A DNA stretch of 64,000 nt, from assembly GCF_003096415.1 (NCBI RefSeq), contig NZ_QEKH01000001.1, positions 186,001 to 250,000 of the forward strand, read 5' to 3'. The DNA is from Victivallis vadensis (lineage in GTDB: Bacteria > Verrucomicrobiota > Lentisphaeria > Victivallales > Victivallaceae). Position numbers and translations under genes: made by a program. Positions 44,168 to 51,961 of this stretch are shown in pieces. The stretch's first letter is position 1. The number at the start of each line of letters is the position of its first letter. The notes under the pieces were generated by a model. That model searched no databases, was not told the DNA's origin, and saw only the letters and a program-made list of their open reading frames with translations.

Positions 44168-45292
44168 ATGATTTACAAAACATTCAAAGATTTGCATATT
44201 TCACAGCTCGGCATGGGCAACATGCGCCTTCCGGTCAATGCCGACGGTTCGATCGATACGGAACAGGCACAGCGGATCATCGACTACGCCTTCGACCACG
44301 GCGTCAACTACTACGACACCGCCTATGTTTACCATAAGGGTGAATCCGAAAGCTTCCTCGGGAACGCATTGCGGAACCGGCCGCGCGACCGCTATTTCCT
44401 GGCGACCAAATTTCCCGGTTTTCTGTTTACTCCGGGGCAGAACCCGAAAGATATTTTCGAGGAACAGCTCCGGCGGTGCCGCACCGGTTACTTCGACTTC
44501 TATTTAATGCACAACGTGAATGAGAAATCCATCGGCACCTACACCGACGAGCAGCTCAGGCTGCTGGACTATTTCGCCGGAGAACAGCGGAACGGACGAA
44601 TCCGTTATCTCGGCTTCTCCTCCCACGGCAAACCGGAGACCCTTGCGAAGTTCGCGGACCATCACGAATGGGATTTCGCGCAGATCCAGTTGAACTATCT
44701 GGACTGGACGCTTCAGGATGCGAAAACGCAGTATGAAATCCTGACCGAACGCCGGCTGCCGGTGATCGTGATGGAACCTGTCCGGGGCGGCAGCCTCGCC
44801 GACCTGACCCCGGAGGCCAATGCGCTGCTCAAAGCGGCGGAGCCGGAACGTTCGATTGCGTCCTGGTCCTTCCGCTGGCTGACCGGGCTGGAAAACGTGC
44901 TGGTCGTGCTGAGCGGCATGTCCACGCTCGAACAGCTCAAGGACAATATCGCGACCTTCGACCGCCCCGATCCGCTTACCGCGGAACAGGAGGCGGTGCT
45001 GATGAAGGCCTGCGAACTGTTCCGCAATCATTTCAACGTCCCGTGCACCGCCTGCCGGTACTGCTGCGACGACTGCCCGCAGCAGCTGAACATCCCTGAC
45101 CTGATGAACATCTACAACAGCTACAGCATCACGCCGAACGTCGCGATCATGCAGCGGATGGACCGGCTCAGGGAAAACGAGCGCCCCGCGAACTGCATCG
45201 CCTGCGGCGCGTGTACGCAGCACTGTCCCCAGTCGATCGACATCCCCGGTATCATGGCGAAACTCGCCGAGGTCATGCGCACACGCAGTTGA
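44168..45292 (+). CDS. Aldo/keto reductase with C-terminal ferredoxin-type 4Fe-4S domain
   Basis: 374 residues, start supported by TCAGGAG upstream. Aldo/keto reductase barrel: LGMGNMRLP, DYAFDHGVNYYDTAYVYHKG (active-site Asp and Tyr), RYLGFSSHGKPE and QLNYLDWT. The C-terminal 90 residues carry two cysteine groups: Cys293, 296, 299/300 and 303, then Cys343, 346, 349 and 353, forming two 4Fe-4S clusters. Such fusions are common in anaerobes and probably take electrons from ferredoxin-like donors. Its 3' end overlaps the ribB gene on the other strand by 20 nt. Substrate unknown. Confidence 0.9.
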   Translation: MIYKTFKDLHISQLGMGNMRLPVNADGSIDTEQAQRIIDYAFDHGVNYYDTAYVYHKGESESFLGNALRNRPRDRYFLATKFPGFLFTPGQNPKDIFEEQLRRCRTGYFDFYLMHNVNEKSIGTYTDEQLRLLDYFAGEQRNGRIRYLGFSSHGKPETLAKFADHHEWDFAQIQLNYLDWTLQDAKTQYEILTERRLPVIVMEPVRGGSLADLTPEANALLKAAEPERSIASWSFRWLTGLENVLVVLSGMSTLEQLKDNIATFDRPDPLTAEQEAVLMKACELFRNHFNVPCTACRYCCDDCPQQLNIPDLMNIYNSYSITPNVAIMQRMDRLRENERPANCIACGACTQHCPQSIDIPGIMAKLAEVMRTRS

Positions 45293-45890
45293 GCCGCCTG
45301 CGGTATGCGATCAGATCCGCGACACTCCCCATCTTCAAGTGATGCTTTTTCGCATAGAGTTCGAGGTCGGGGACGCGGGCCATCGTGCCGTCGTCCTTCA
45401 GTATCTCACACAGCACCGCCACCGGCGGCAGCCCGGCGAGCACCGCCATATCGACGCTCGCCTCGGTATGGCCGGGCCGCTCCAGCACGCCGCCGGGACG
45501 CGCGATCAGCGGGAACAGATGGCCCGGAGAATAGAAATCCTCCAGCGTACTGGCCGGATCGACCAGTCTGGCGACGGTCCGGGCGCGGTCGAACGCCGAT
45601 ACGCCGGTGGTCGTGCCTTCCACCGCATCCACGCTCTGGGTGAAAGCGGTGTGGCGGGGATCGTGCTTTCCCGCCGGTTCGGCCAGCTCGAGCCGGGCCG
45701 CGTATTCCGCCGACAGCGGGGCGCACAGCAGCCCGCGCGCATGAGTGACCATGAAATTCAGCATCGCGGCATCGGCGAAAGCGCCGGCGCCGATCAGGTC
45801 ACCCTCGTTTTCGCGCCCTTCGTCATCGGTCACAATCACCAGTTCGCCGCGGCCGATTGCGGCGATCACATCTTCGATCGGATCAAACAT
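45273..45890 (-). CDS. ribB: 3,4-dihydroxy-2-butanone 4-phosphate synthase
   Basis: 205 residues, complete single-domain RibB. Family motifs: VIVTDDEGRENEGDLIGAG near the N-terminus, with the metal-binding acidic cluster, FMVTHARGLLCAPLS, and GVSAFDRARTVARLVDP; TEASVDMAVLAGL also fits. Makes the four-carbon precursor of riboflavin from ribulose 5-phosphate. The GTP cyclohydrolase II domain that is often fused is absent. The leader has an FMN riboswitch and an intrinsic terminator, so synthesis stops when FMN is plentiful. The promoter lies inside the 3' end of the neighbouring URO-D gene. Confidence 0.97.
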   Translation of the reverse strand: MFDPIEDVIAAIGRGELVIVTDDEGRENEGDLIGAGAFADAAMLNFMVTHARGLLCAPLSAEYAARLELAEPAGKHDPRHTAFTQSVDAVEGTTTGVSAFDRARTVARLVDPASTLEDFYSPGHLFPLIARPGGVLERPGHTEASVDMAVLAGLPPVAVLCEILKDDGTMARVPDLELYAKKHHLKMGSVADLIAYRRRLNCVCA

Positions 45891-45935
45891 TTTCCTTCAC
45901 CTCGCATTATTGTACCCATCTCCGAGGCCCGGAAT

Positions 45936-45973
45936 GAAAAATCCCGGAAGCAGTACCCAAACCGCTCCCGGGA
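45936..45973 (-). terminator. Riboswitch-controlled terminator before ribB
   Basis: Minus strand: CCCGGGAGC pairs with GCTTCCGGG (one G-U) around a 12-nt loop, followed by ATTTTT. It lies between the FMN aptamer and the ribB start, in the place of an attenuator. Confidence 0.8.
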
Positions 45974-46017
45974 CGTAACGCCGGCATGTAGAACGCAATC
46001 GCATTCCATGCGTGTCA

Positions 46018-46142
46018 GCCTTCTTTCATCCAGACTTTACTGTCGGTTCCGGAATCGCACCGGATCGGCTCCGGAAACACCGTGTTCCCGAAGTTCGCGG
46101 ACTTTCACCGCCGGTAGGGAATTTCACCCCGCCCCGAAGACT
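46018..46142 (-). ncRNA. FMN riboswitch (RFN element)
   Basis: Read on the minus strand the element has the conserved blocks of the FMN aptamer in order: TCTTCGGGGCGGGGTGAAAT, TTCCCTACCGGCGGTGAAAG, CCGCGA, CCGGTGCGATTCCGG, ACCGACAGTAAAGTCTGGAT, then GAAAGAAG closing the P1 helix with CTTC. It lies 128 nt upstream of ribB with a terminator in between, so FMN binding should stop transcription. This element class is well established. Confidence 0.97.
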
Positions 46143-46158
46143 TATCTGATTTTTTCTT

Positions 46159-46187
46159 AATATATCCCGCGATCCCGTTTCTGTCAA
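46159..46187 (-). promoter_or_regulatory. Promoter of the FMN riboswitch-ribB transcript
   Basis: Minus strand TTGACA (46187-46182), 17-nt spacer, TATATT (46164-46159). The -35 box overlaps the last codons of the upstream URO-D gene. Confidence 0.8.
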
Positions 46188-47203
46188 GCCCGAGGAATTT
46201 CCACGCCGGGGACGGCGGCGCGGATCATCGCAAAATACTTGTCGTCAGGCACATATTCCGGCACGCTGTTGCCGGTTCCGAGCGCGTAGCCGCCGCGGGC
46301 GCGGGTCCGTTCGAGCATCGCGGCGGAGCGTTTGAAAATCTCACCCTCCGTCCGGCGGCACACGAAATCGACGTCGATGCCGCCGAGAATCGCGATCCGG
46401 TCGTGGTAACGTTCGTAAGCCTCCTCCACAGGCAGGATTTTATCCTCATACGAATGTTTCGCATCGTACCGGCAGACGTCGATGATGTCATCCATCAGGG
46501 CGTCGAGGCGGCCGCAGGAGTGCAGGATGGCCGGCTTGCCGTTGCCGTGGATCGCCTCGACCATTTTTTTGTGCCACGGCACGATATAGCGCCGCATATC
46601 CTCCGGACTGAGCATCGGCTGCGAATGGAATCCCCAGTCGTCGTTCACGATGCAGGCGCCCACCGCGGGATCGGCGGAGACGGTTTTGTAATAGTGCACC
46701 AGGCGCGAACCGACCTTCTCCGAAATCTCCCCCACCCACTCCGGATCATCGGCGACCGCGTAGCAGAGGTTGTCGAAGCCGATCAGCCGGATCATATTCT
46801 CCAGCATCCCGTCGGGGCCGTAGGCGATCAGCTTCATCCCCGGAGGCAGACAGGCGGCAGCTTCCTTCATATAACGGGAATCGTAAGCCTCCTCCGGCTC
46901 CCGCCAGCGGTAGTCCCGTTCGGCGGCCCGGTCCGTAAAGGCGGGAGCCTCGTTCATCGAGCAGCTCGCCTCCTGCGCCGGTCTCGGGTGCGGGAACAAT
47001 CCCGGAGCCGCCAGAATCGGCGCGTAGTCGTACCCCGCGTTGCGGTATGCCGGAATGTGCATCAACCGCTCCGGCACCGCCTCATTTCCCGCCAGTTCCC
47101 GGTACAGCCGGGGATTCAGGAAAAACTCAAACAGCGTCGGCCGGTCCGGGACCTTGCGCTCCAACACCTTCAACAGATTGCCGAAATCAGGTTCGCGTTT
47201 CAT
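46184..47203 (-). CDS. URO-D superfamily protein (MtaA/CmuA-like)
   Basis: 339 residues from the ATG at 47203 (AAAGGAAAG upstream). URO-D-type barrel with CIVNDDWGFHSQPMLSPEDM, PAILHSCGRLDALMDDIIDV and ILGGIDVDFVCRRTEGEI. The HSCG segment keeps the His-X-Cys zinc pair of corrinoid methyltransferases, unlike the URO-D protein at 3426. A methyl transfer role, for example to or from a methylated sugar or a corrinoid, is possible but not shown. It is divergent from an AraC regulator at 47351, which may control it. Confidence 0.8.
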   Translation of the reverse strand: MKREPDFGNLLKVLERKVPDRPTLFEFFLNPRLYRELAGNEAVPERLMHIPAYRNAGYDYAPILAAPGLFPHPRPAQEASCSMNEAPAFTDRAAERDYRWREPEEAYDSRYMKEAAACLPPGMKLIAYGPDGMLENMIRLIGFDNLCYAVADDPEWVGEISEKVGSRLVHYYKTVSADPAVGACIVNDDWGFHSQPMLSPEDMRRYIVPWHKKMVEAIHGNGKPAILHSCGRLDALMDDIIDVCRYDAKHSYEDKILPVEEAYERYHDRIAILGGIDVDFVCRRTEGEIFKRSAAMLERTRARGGYALGTGNSVPEYVPDDKYFAMIRAAVPGVEIPRA

Positions 47204-47275
47204 ATGCTTTCCTTTCAACCAATTCTATTACCTTACACACCCCGGCCGGAATTGCAATCCGGACGCCGGAAAATT

Positions 47276-47308
47276 CCGCCGATGGTGTGGAAAAAACACA
47301 ATCGGCGG
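47276..47308. promoter_or_regulatory. Inverted repeat between divergent URO-D and AraC genes
   Basis: CCGCCGAT (47276-47283) and ATCGGCGG (47301-47308) form a perfect 8-bp inverted repeat 17 nt apart. Just inside is GTGTGGAAAAAACAC, itself nearly symmetric. It lies 43 nt before the AraC start and 73 nt from the URO-D start. Candidate AraC binding site or RNA hairpin; no T-run follows. Confidence 0.5.
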
Positions 47309-47350
47309 TATAAATTATCATAACATGATTCCGCAACAGGAGAAAAGAAC

Positions 47351-48229
47351 GTGCAGAACCGGAACGACTCCTATTTCAAAGTCTACAAGACCACCGCCCT
47401 GCAGATGAGCGACTTCACCAACTCCATGCAGCTCTACGTATACGAACATGCGGTGGTCGATCTCTCCGACCGCTACTGGCGGGGGCAGAGCGACGTGAAC
47501 TCCCACTGCAGCATCTTCCTGACCACCTGCCGGAATGCCGAAGTGCAGTGCGGCGGAGAACCGATCACCCTCAAGCCGTACTGCTTCTATTTCCTGCCCT
47601 CGCAGCTCCGGCTGACACTGGTGCGGCATGACCACGCCCGGCTCTACCACACGCTTTTCCGGATGAATTCGTGGTCCGGGCTCGACCTGTGGCACCTGCT
47701 CAAGCCGCATGCGGTGGAGCTGAACGAGTATCCGCCCGAACTTCTGGAAAAATACCTCGCCTGCGCCCGAACCGAAAATACGCCGGCTCCGCATGACAAC
47801 GCCGCCATCAGCGGCGAACTCGGACTGATGGCCATCCTCTATGAACTGCTCTCCTTAATCTGGAAAGCCGGAAAATGGGAACTGCCGCTCCACAATCCCG
47901 ACACTCTCGACCGTATCGAACGGGTCGTGAACTTCATCGAAAACAACCCGGAGCGCAACCACCCCGTCCCAGAACTGGCCCGCCTCGCCTGCATGAGCCG
48001 CGAACATTTCACGCTTGAATTCCGCAAGATCATCGGCATGCCGCCCGCCCGCTACCAGACCGAACGCAAGCTCCAGCAGATCCGGCTCCTGCTGCTCCGG
48101 GACACGCAGACGCTCGGCGAACTGGCGGAACGCTTCGGCTTCAGCAACGCGTTCCACCTGTCGCGCGTATTCAAGCAGCACTTCGGCATCGCCCCCAAAT
48201 TCTTCCGGCAGCGGCGGTCACTTTTCTGA
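47351..48229 (+). CDS. AraC-family transcriptional regulator
   Basis: 292 residues. Starts at GTG 47351, preceded by CAGGAG at good distance. N-terminal cupin-like sensor (GGEPITLKPYCFYFLPSQLR) and C-terminal AraC DNA-binding domain: RLACMSREHFTLEFRKIIGM and LAERFGFSNAFHLSRVFKQH, ending in FGIAPKFFRQRR. It is tail-to-tail with the glycosidase at 48218 (12-nt overlap) and divergent from the URO-D gene, and is the only regulator near unit M4. Confidence 0.9.
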   Translation: MQNRNDSYFKVYKTTALQMSDFTNSMQLYVYEHAVVDLSDRYWRGQSDVNSHCSIFLTTCRNAEVQCGGEPITLKPYCFYFLPSQLRLTLVRHDHARLYHTLFRMNSWSGLDLWHLLKPHAVELNEYPPELLEKYLACARTENTPAPHDNAAISGELGLMAILYELLSLIWKAGKWELPLHNPDTLDRIERVVNFIENNPERNHPVPELARLACMSREHFTLEFRKIIGMPPARYQTERKLQQIRLLLLRDTQTLGELAERFGFSNAFHLSRVFKQHFGIAPKFFRQRRSLF

Positions 48230-50653
48230 CGCCTTGGCCACCGCGTAACTGCCAAGGCAGTGCCGCAACCGGGAGTAGCGCCCCTCGCGGAACAGTTGCC
48301 GCAACGTCTTTGCCGTCTCCGGCGGCAGCGCGGGCAACGCCAGCGCCCGTTCCAATCGTTGCCGGAGCATTTCGATCGTCTCCGGTGCGATTTCACAGCG
48401 GAAGGCCGTAACCTTGTTTTCCGCCAGTTTGAAAGCGGCCAACTCATACGCGCCCAACCGTATCTCCCCTCCGTGGAACGGTTTGTCATCCGTCAGGCAA
48501 ACTCCTTCCGGTTCCCGGTCAAAGGCGAGCCGCACCGCCGCCTCATAAGGCTCACGGTTCACGCAGTACACGAATGTTTCCCCGTTGACGGTCAGTTGCC
48601 GCACCGCCACCGGATCGGTCGAACCGCCCACGGTCTCGAATTTCCGCCCGGGCAGGCGCCGGTAGCCCCGGGCAAATTCCCGGAACTCCGTGCGATGCAC
48701 CTTGTCGAGGAACAGCCCGCCCGCCGTGATCTTCAGCGCGTCGCCGGAAGCCAGCGCGTGGGCGAAGTGTTCCATATACTGTCTGCCGGGTGGGAATGCC
48801 GGAGCGATACGAAGTTGCGAATCCCACCAGAAGCCGTCGGGTTCATAGCTGGAATTGATCCGGAACATGCCGTCCGCCTTTCCGCCGTAGACCTGATTGT
48901 ACCGGGCGCAGTTCCGGTCGCCTTCTTCAGCGGGAAACCACAGGTGCCGCCCCCACGCCTCATGCCACGCATTGAAGATATAAACGCCGCAGTTGTCCAG
49001 CTCTGCCATCTTTTCCCACACCGAATCATCCAGATAGTCGAAATCGCGGAACATGTGAAAATATTCCGTTTCCTTTGTACGGTTTGACGGCGTGCGGTCG
49101 CGGTTGCCGCCGTCGGTCTGGAACATCACTTCGATGTTGCGCTCGCCCGCCAGCAGTGCCAGGTCGATACCGCCGTTGCGGTAGAGCCGGTCACAGCTTT
49201 CGCGGCTCCCGAACTGGCAGCCGGGGGTATTCACGTCGCAGACCGCCGGAACGAACGGCTCGTTCCACATCGTCAGCGAAAGCGTCAGGTCAGGCCGCTC
49301 GGCAATCATCGCGTCGCGGATTTTCAGCAGAAACGCGGCGATCTTTTCACAGCGCCAGCGAATCCACGTTTCGCGATGCTCCCCCAGCAGAAATTCACTG
49401 CGCTTGCGGAAACGCTCCGGGTCGAGCGGCTCCACCGGAACCGCAATGCCCGTTTCGCGCTCGAAAAGTCCCGCCGTGTAATCATCGTACCCCGACTTCA
49501 GCGAACCGAACCACAGGATCGTCGGCGCCCACATCGTCACACTGATCCCCCGGAACGACCGGAAGCGCCTGTACCTGCGGCAGGTTTCGCGGAAAAATTC
49601 CAGCACCGCCCGCTGCACTTCCGGGTGCAGCACATTGAACATCGGCCCGACCGGACAGCCGTCGATCCGGCTCTTTTCGCCGAACGCCATCCGGCGCGGC
49701 GCGGCTGTGTTGAAAGGGTCGTCGCTTTTCAGCATCTCCGGGTAGTTGGCCGAATGGTAAACCACCGTCCAATCCATCGTCCCGGACTGTACCATATTGT
49801 TGCACAGCATATTGTTGAAAGTCGGAGCGCCCGCCTCGATCGCACGCTGGTCGATATTCATTTTCCGCATCAGCGAATCAAGCCGCAGCAGCGTGAATTC
49901 CCCCATAAAACCGATCTTTTCGCGGTCGCAGCGGGCCAGCAGTTCCGCCGGCCAGTCTGCCGGGGCGTCGCTCCACGCAATATACTGGCGGCGGTCGTCG
50001 GCAACCGTGATGCTGAACACCTGCGCCGCTTCCCTGTCATTCGGAAACCACGGGCCGTGATACCAGCACAACGGATACACCAGTGTATTCTGGCCGGTGT
50101 GCCGCAGATAGGTGAAAACGTGCTCCATCCACTCCGCAAAGTTCTGCGCGCCCTCGCTCGCCTGCGTACCGCAGGGGTCCTCGTACTGCACGCCGAGGTC
50201 GCGCCCCCCTTCCCCGACCGGTTCCAGCGGAGCAAGTTCTCTTTCCTCCAATTCAAACACTTCAAAACTTTCGACCGCCGCCGCCTCATCCTGTCCCCAG
50301 GTCATGAAACAGAGCGAGAAATCCCCGAAGCGCGGCCAGAACAGTTGTTCAAGCTGCTGCATCGAATTGGAGATTTCCCAGCGGTGGCCCGTCACGACCG
50401 CGCAGCTCGCATCGTAGCTGGTGCCGTCCCCGATCATCATGAAACGGCGGCGGTTATCCGGGTAGCGCACCCGCAGCAGATGCGGGCGTTTCGGCGTCAG
50501 GCGGAACCGGTAGCCGAACCGCGCCAGCGGCGTCTCCGCCGCCTGCAGATAGCGGCCGCACCCGTCCTCCACCACCGCGACTTCGCCGCAATGAAAGAAA
50601 TCGCGGTCGGCCGCATCGGTATCGGCACAATTTTTTCGGTAAACTGTTCTCAT
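48218..50653 (-). CDS. Putative cytoplasmic glycosidase (TIM-barrel, GH-A-like), unit M4
   Basis: 811 residues. No signal peptide (starts MRTVYRKNCADTD). A beta-rich N-terminal part (to about 170) leads into a barrel-like region containing FRGISVTMWAPTILWFGS and LTLSLTMWNEPFVPAV, where Glu465 sits in a NEP motif like the acid/base of clan GH-A; the nucleophile is not evident. A C-terminal beta domain follows (GGSTDPVAVRQLTVNGET). The family is not recognised with certainty; GH42-like or an unclassified clan A member are options. It follows a pseudopilin gene by 20 nt, as in the other units, although it appears not to be exported. Confidence 0.7.
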   Translation of the reverse strand: MRTVYRKNCADTDAADRDFFHCGEVAVVEDGCGRYLQAAETPLARFGYRFRLTPKRPHLLRVRYPDNRRRFMMIGDGTSYDASCAVVTGHRWEISNSMQQLEQLFWPRFGDFSLCFMTWGQDEAAAVESFEVFELEERELAPLEPVGEGGRDLGVQYEDPCGTQASEGAQNFAEWMEHVFTYLRHTGQNTLVYPLCWYHGPWFPNDREAAQVFSITVADDRRQYIAWSDAPADWPAELLARCDREKIGFMGEFTLLRLDSLMRKMNIDQRAIEAGAPTFNNMLCNNMVQSGTMDWTVVYHSANYPEMLKSDDPFNTAAPRRMAFGEKSRIDGCPVGPMFNVLHPEVQRAVLEFFRETCRRYRRFRSFRGISVTMWAPTILWFGSLKSGYDDYTAGLFERETGIAVPVEPLDPERFRKRSEFLLGEHRETWIRWRCEKIAAFLLKIRDAMIAERPDLTLSLTMWNEPFVPAVCDVNTPGCQFGSRESCDRLYRNGGIDLALLAGERNIEVMFQTDGGNRDRTPSNRTKETEYFHMFRDFDYLDDSVWEKMAELDNCGVYIFNAWHEAWGRHLWFPAEEGDRNCARYNQVYGGKADGMFRINSSYEPDGFWWDSQLRIAPAFPPGRQYMEHFAHALASGDALKITAGGLFLDKVHRTEFREFARGYRRLPGRKFETVGGSTDPVAVRQLTVNGETFVYCVNREPYEAAVRLAFDREPEGVCLTDDKPFHGGEIRLGAYELAAFKLAENKVTAFRCEIAPETIEMLRQRLERALALPALPPETAKTLRQLFREGRYSRLRHCLGSYAVAKASEK

Positions 50654-50673
50654 GGATTCAAATTTCCTGCCGC

Positions 50674-51408
50674 TTAACGTTCGGGGCGAATCGACCAGTT
50701 GGCCCCATAGTAGTCGTCCGTATAGCCGGGACTCATCGCGGCGACTTCACTGATCAGAATGCTCCTGACATTCCCGGCAGCCAGAAGTTCATTATTCATG
50801 CCGCCGTGCAGGAAACTTCCCTGATTCAATTTGTACGCGTCGGCAAAATACCAGTTCGGTCCGCAAAGGAAGTAGGGATGCCGCACGGCGTTTGCGTCAT
50901 GCGTCTTTCCATCAAACATCAGACGGTAACGGCTCGGAGCGGCAACCTTGCTCAATCGCATCGGCCTGCTCTGCCACGGCGCTCCCGGCGAATAAGGACC
51001 AGAAACGTCTCCGGCATAAATATTGTAACAATAATTGGAAATATTGAGTCCGGGCTGATAAATTTCGCCGGCAGCACAATTGAACACCTTAGGCAGTTTT
51101 GCCCGAATTTCCTCATCCGTGGAACCAATATCTTTGATATCCCCGCTTCCTCCGAGTTGAGAATACAGCAATCCAAGCCAATTTTCAGAAATCGTTCCTC
51201 CATATCTGAAATTCGGCACAAATCCATCATTGTCAACACTGTAAGCATTGATCGAAAGCCCAAGCTGCTTCAGGTTGTTGACGCATGAAATCGACTTGGC
51301 CCGGTCACGCGCTTTATTCAGCGCCGGCAGCAGAATTGCGGCCAGGATCGCGATGATGGCTATCACCACAAGCAGCTCAACAAGGGTAAATCTTTGATTT
51401 CTAGACAT
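50674..51408 (-). CDS. Pseudopilin, unit M4
   Basis: 244 residues. The ATG at 51408 has an ideal AAAGGAG site; the longer frame upstream is not needed. Short leader MSRNQR, then [12 protein letters not shown] and a hydrophobic helix ending [12 protein letters not shown]. The residue before Phe is Arg instead of Gly; Glu5 is present. The globular C-terminus has FLHGG followed by nine residues and a Gly (H-X9-xG; the Asp is replaced by Ala). Lies 20 nt before the glycosidase at 50653 and directly downstream of repeat B2. Confidence 0.88.
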   Translation of the reverse strand: MSRNQRFTLVELLVVIAIIAILAAILLPALNKARDRAKSISCVNNLKQLGLSINAYSVDNDGFVPNFRYGGTISENWLGLLYSQLGGSGDIKDIGSTDEEIRAKLPKVFNCAAGEIYQPGLNISNYCYNIYAGDVSGPYSPGAPWQSRPMRLSKVAAPSRYRLMFDGKTHDANAVRHPYFLCGPNWYFADAYKLNQGSFLHGGMNNELLAAGNVRSILISEVAAMSPGYTDDYYGANWSIRPER

Positions 51409-51489
51409 TTTACTCCTTTCGTTCGTTAGGTGAGTTGTGTACATTTCAGTCACTCCTGTATATTTACCTGCCGTCCGGGACCGCCCCTG

Positions 51490-51952
51490 GCGTGCGGAGC
51501 CTGAAGGGCTTGCTCCCGCTCTGCGGGAGTAAGCTTCAGCTCCGCTTTCCAGTCGCACGTGATCATATAATTATACTTACGTTTAATTCGCATTTCCGTA
51601 TCGTTACCGGCCATAAACTGGGTGCCGGTCATTTGCGGATGGCTCCGGAGGGCCTTTTTCAAGGCCTGCCCGCCTGCGGCGTGCACGATCGCCCGTCCAC
51701 TCGCCTCGGACCTCCCGTTGACTTGCGAAGCACTTCCATTCGCGGGCGCGGCTTTGCCGCTTACTTGCCGGGCTGCGCCCGTCAACTCTTCAACGTTCGC
51801 TGCGCTCACTACGCCAGAGGGGCTTCGCTCTCTACGTTCGGCTTCGTCACTATCGTTCCTCGTTATTTTGCTACCGCAAAATAATTCCCTCACATTCGTT
51901 CACGGCGCTGACCGCACTTATTGTGCGCCGCGAAAATGGCAATGCCGATAAA
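51490..51952. repeat. Long structured intergenic repeat, copy B2
   Basis: Fills most of the gap between the beta-helix gene (stop at 51962) and the pseudopilin at 51408. Matches B1 (18061-18530). Hairpins: 51494-51545 (about 22 bp, arms beginning GCGGAGC and ending GCTCCGC), about 51647-51667 (GGGCCTT/AAGGCCT), 51751-51760 (GCGGC-TTT-GCCGC), 51769-51781 (CGGGC-TGC-GCCCG) and 51863-51884 (TTATTTTGC-TACC-GCAAAATAA). Linkers are nearly identical to B1, arms are not. A 147-codon open frame on the minus strand (51893-51450) covers the repeat and lacks family features. Confidence 0.75.
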
Positions 51953-51961
51953 TTCCCCCGT

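Noticed and set aside
51450-51893. 147-codon minus-strand frame in repeat B2 as a protein gene
   Set aside because: It covers the structured repeat; the matching region of B1 is frameshifted by a one-base difference in a hairpin arm and stops early. Kept only as an alternative explanation.
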